This document shows, in pieces, positions 15,207 to 15,331 of a stretch of 15,331 nt of DNA. Source of the stretch: UBA1413 sp964349885 (GTDB lineage: Bacteria; Bacteroidota; Bacteroidia; Bacteroidales; Prolixibacteraceae); the NCBI GenBank assembly GCA_964349885.1, contig CAYGIQ010000057.1, forward strand, positions 1-15,331. Reading direction: 5' to 3'. The first letter of the stretch is position 1. Every line of letters begins with the position of its first letter. The translations under genes and the position numbers were made by a program. Under the pieces are notes generated by a model. The model was given only the letters and a program-made list of their open reading frames with translations. It made no database searches and had not been told where the DNA came from.

Positions 15207-15331
15207 ATGAGATTGACCAAAATTGTTGCCAGCATCTCTGATCTGAATTGTGATGTTGATTTTATTCATAAGCTGTTTGAAGCCGGGATGAACGTTGCCC
15301 GCATAAATACAGCACACATTACTACTGAAAC
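15207..15331 (+). CDS. pyk: pyruvate kinase, N-terminal part (cut by window end)
   Basis: Only the first 41 codons are present. The translation begins MRLTKIVASISDLNCDVDF and continues IHKLFEAGMNVARINTAHIT. This matches the start of pyruvate kinase: the TKIVASI strand, then the EAGMNVARxNxxH motif that holds the substrate-site Arg and Asn of the TIM barrel. The full enzyme converts PEP and ADP to pyruvate and ATP. The reading frame is open to the last base. It lies downstream of aroQ on the same strand. Confidence 0.9.
   Translation, partial: MRLTKIVASISDLNCDVDFIHKLFEAGMNVARINTAHITTE

Overview
The window looks like core chromosome from a member of the Bacteroidota, probably Bacteroidales/Marinilabiliales or a close relative. 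The evidence is a tandem SusC/SusD pair, lipoproteins whose lipid-anchored Cys is followed by acidic residues, very weak Shine-Dalgarno sequences, and repeated copies of the Bacteroidota -7 promoter element TAnnTTTG. Base composition and codon use look even across the window. I see no transposase, integron, phage module or CRISPR array. The one tyrosine recombinase is a housekeeping XerD.

Layout. Positions 1-5589 hold a three-gene plus-strand outer-membrane uptake operon: a SusC-like TonB-dependent transporter, a SusD-like binding lipoprotein and a small third surface lipoprotein. It starts at a TACTTTTG promoter element at the very edge of the window and ends at a strong intrinsic terminator. 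A region of about 300 bp with no gene follows, then a minus-strand tRNA-Pro(CGG). Positions 6104-7468 encode a secreted minus-strand protein that looks like a catalytically dead LytM/M23 fold joined to a malectin-like C-terminal domain. Two convergent pairs come next: putP-like Na+/proline symporter (+) against a lipoprotein aldose 1-epimerase (-), overlapping by 26 bp; and a TIGR01777/YfcH-type SDR protein (+) against GTP-dependent PEP carboxykinase (-), abutting with no spacing. After a gap of about 440 bp come xerD (-), aroQ (+) and the first 41 codons of pyruvate kinase (+), a conserved-looking housekeeping end.

How the genes fit together. The SusC/D/third-lipoprotein operon imports a nutrient of unknown identity. 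No glycoside hydrolase, polysaccharide lyase or peptidase is encoded beside it, so the substrate cannot be read from the window. The periplasmic mutarotase and the proline symporter suggest scavenging of sugars and amino acids. PckG and pyruvate kinase sit on opposite sides of the PEP node, aroQ belongs to the shikimate pathway, and XerD resolves chromosome dimers.

I do not see a clearly new multi-gene system. The most interesting items are the degenerate M23/malectin fusion, the altered sodium-site motif in the PutP homologue, the unusual domain in the third operon lipoprotein, the facing promoter elements around an inverted repeat at 7491-7548, and the hairpin in the orphan region next to the tRNA.
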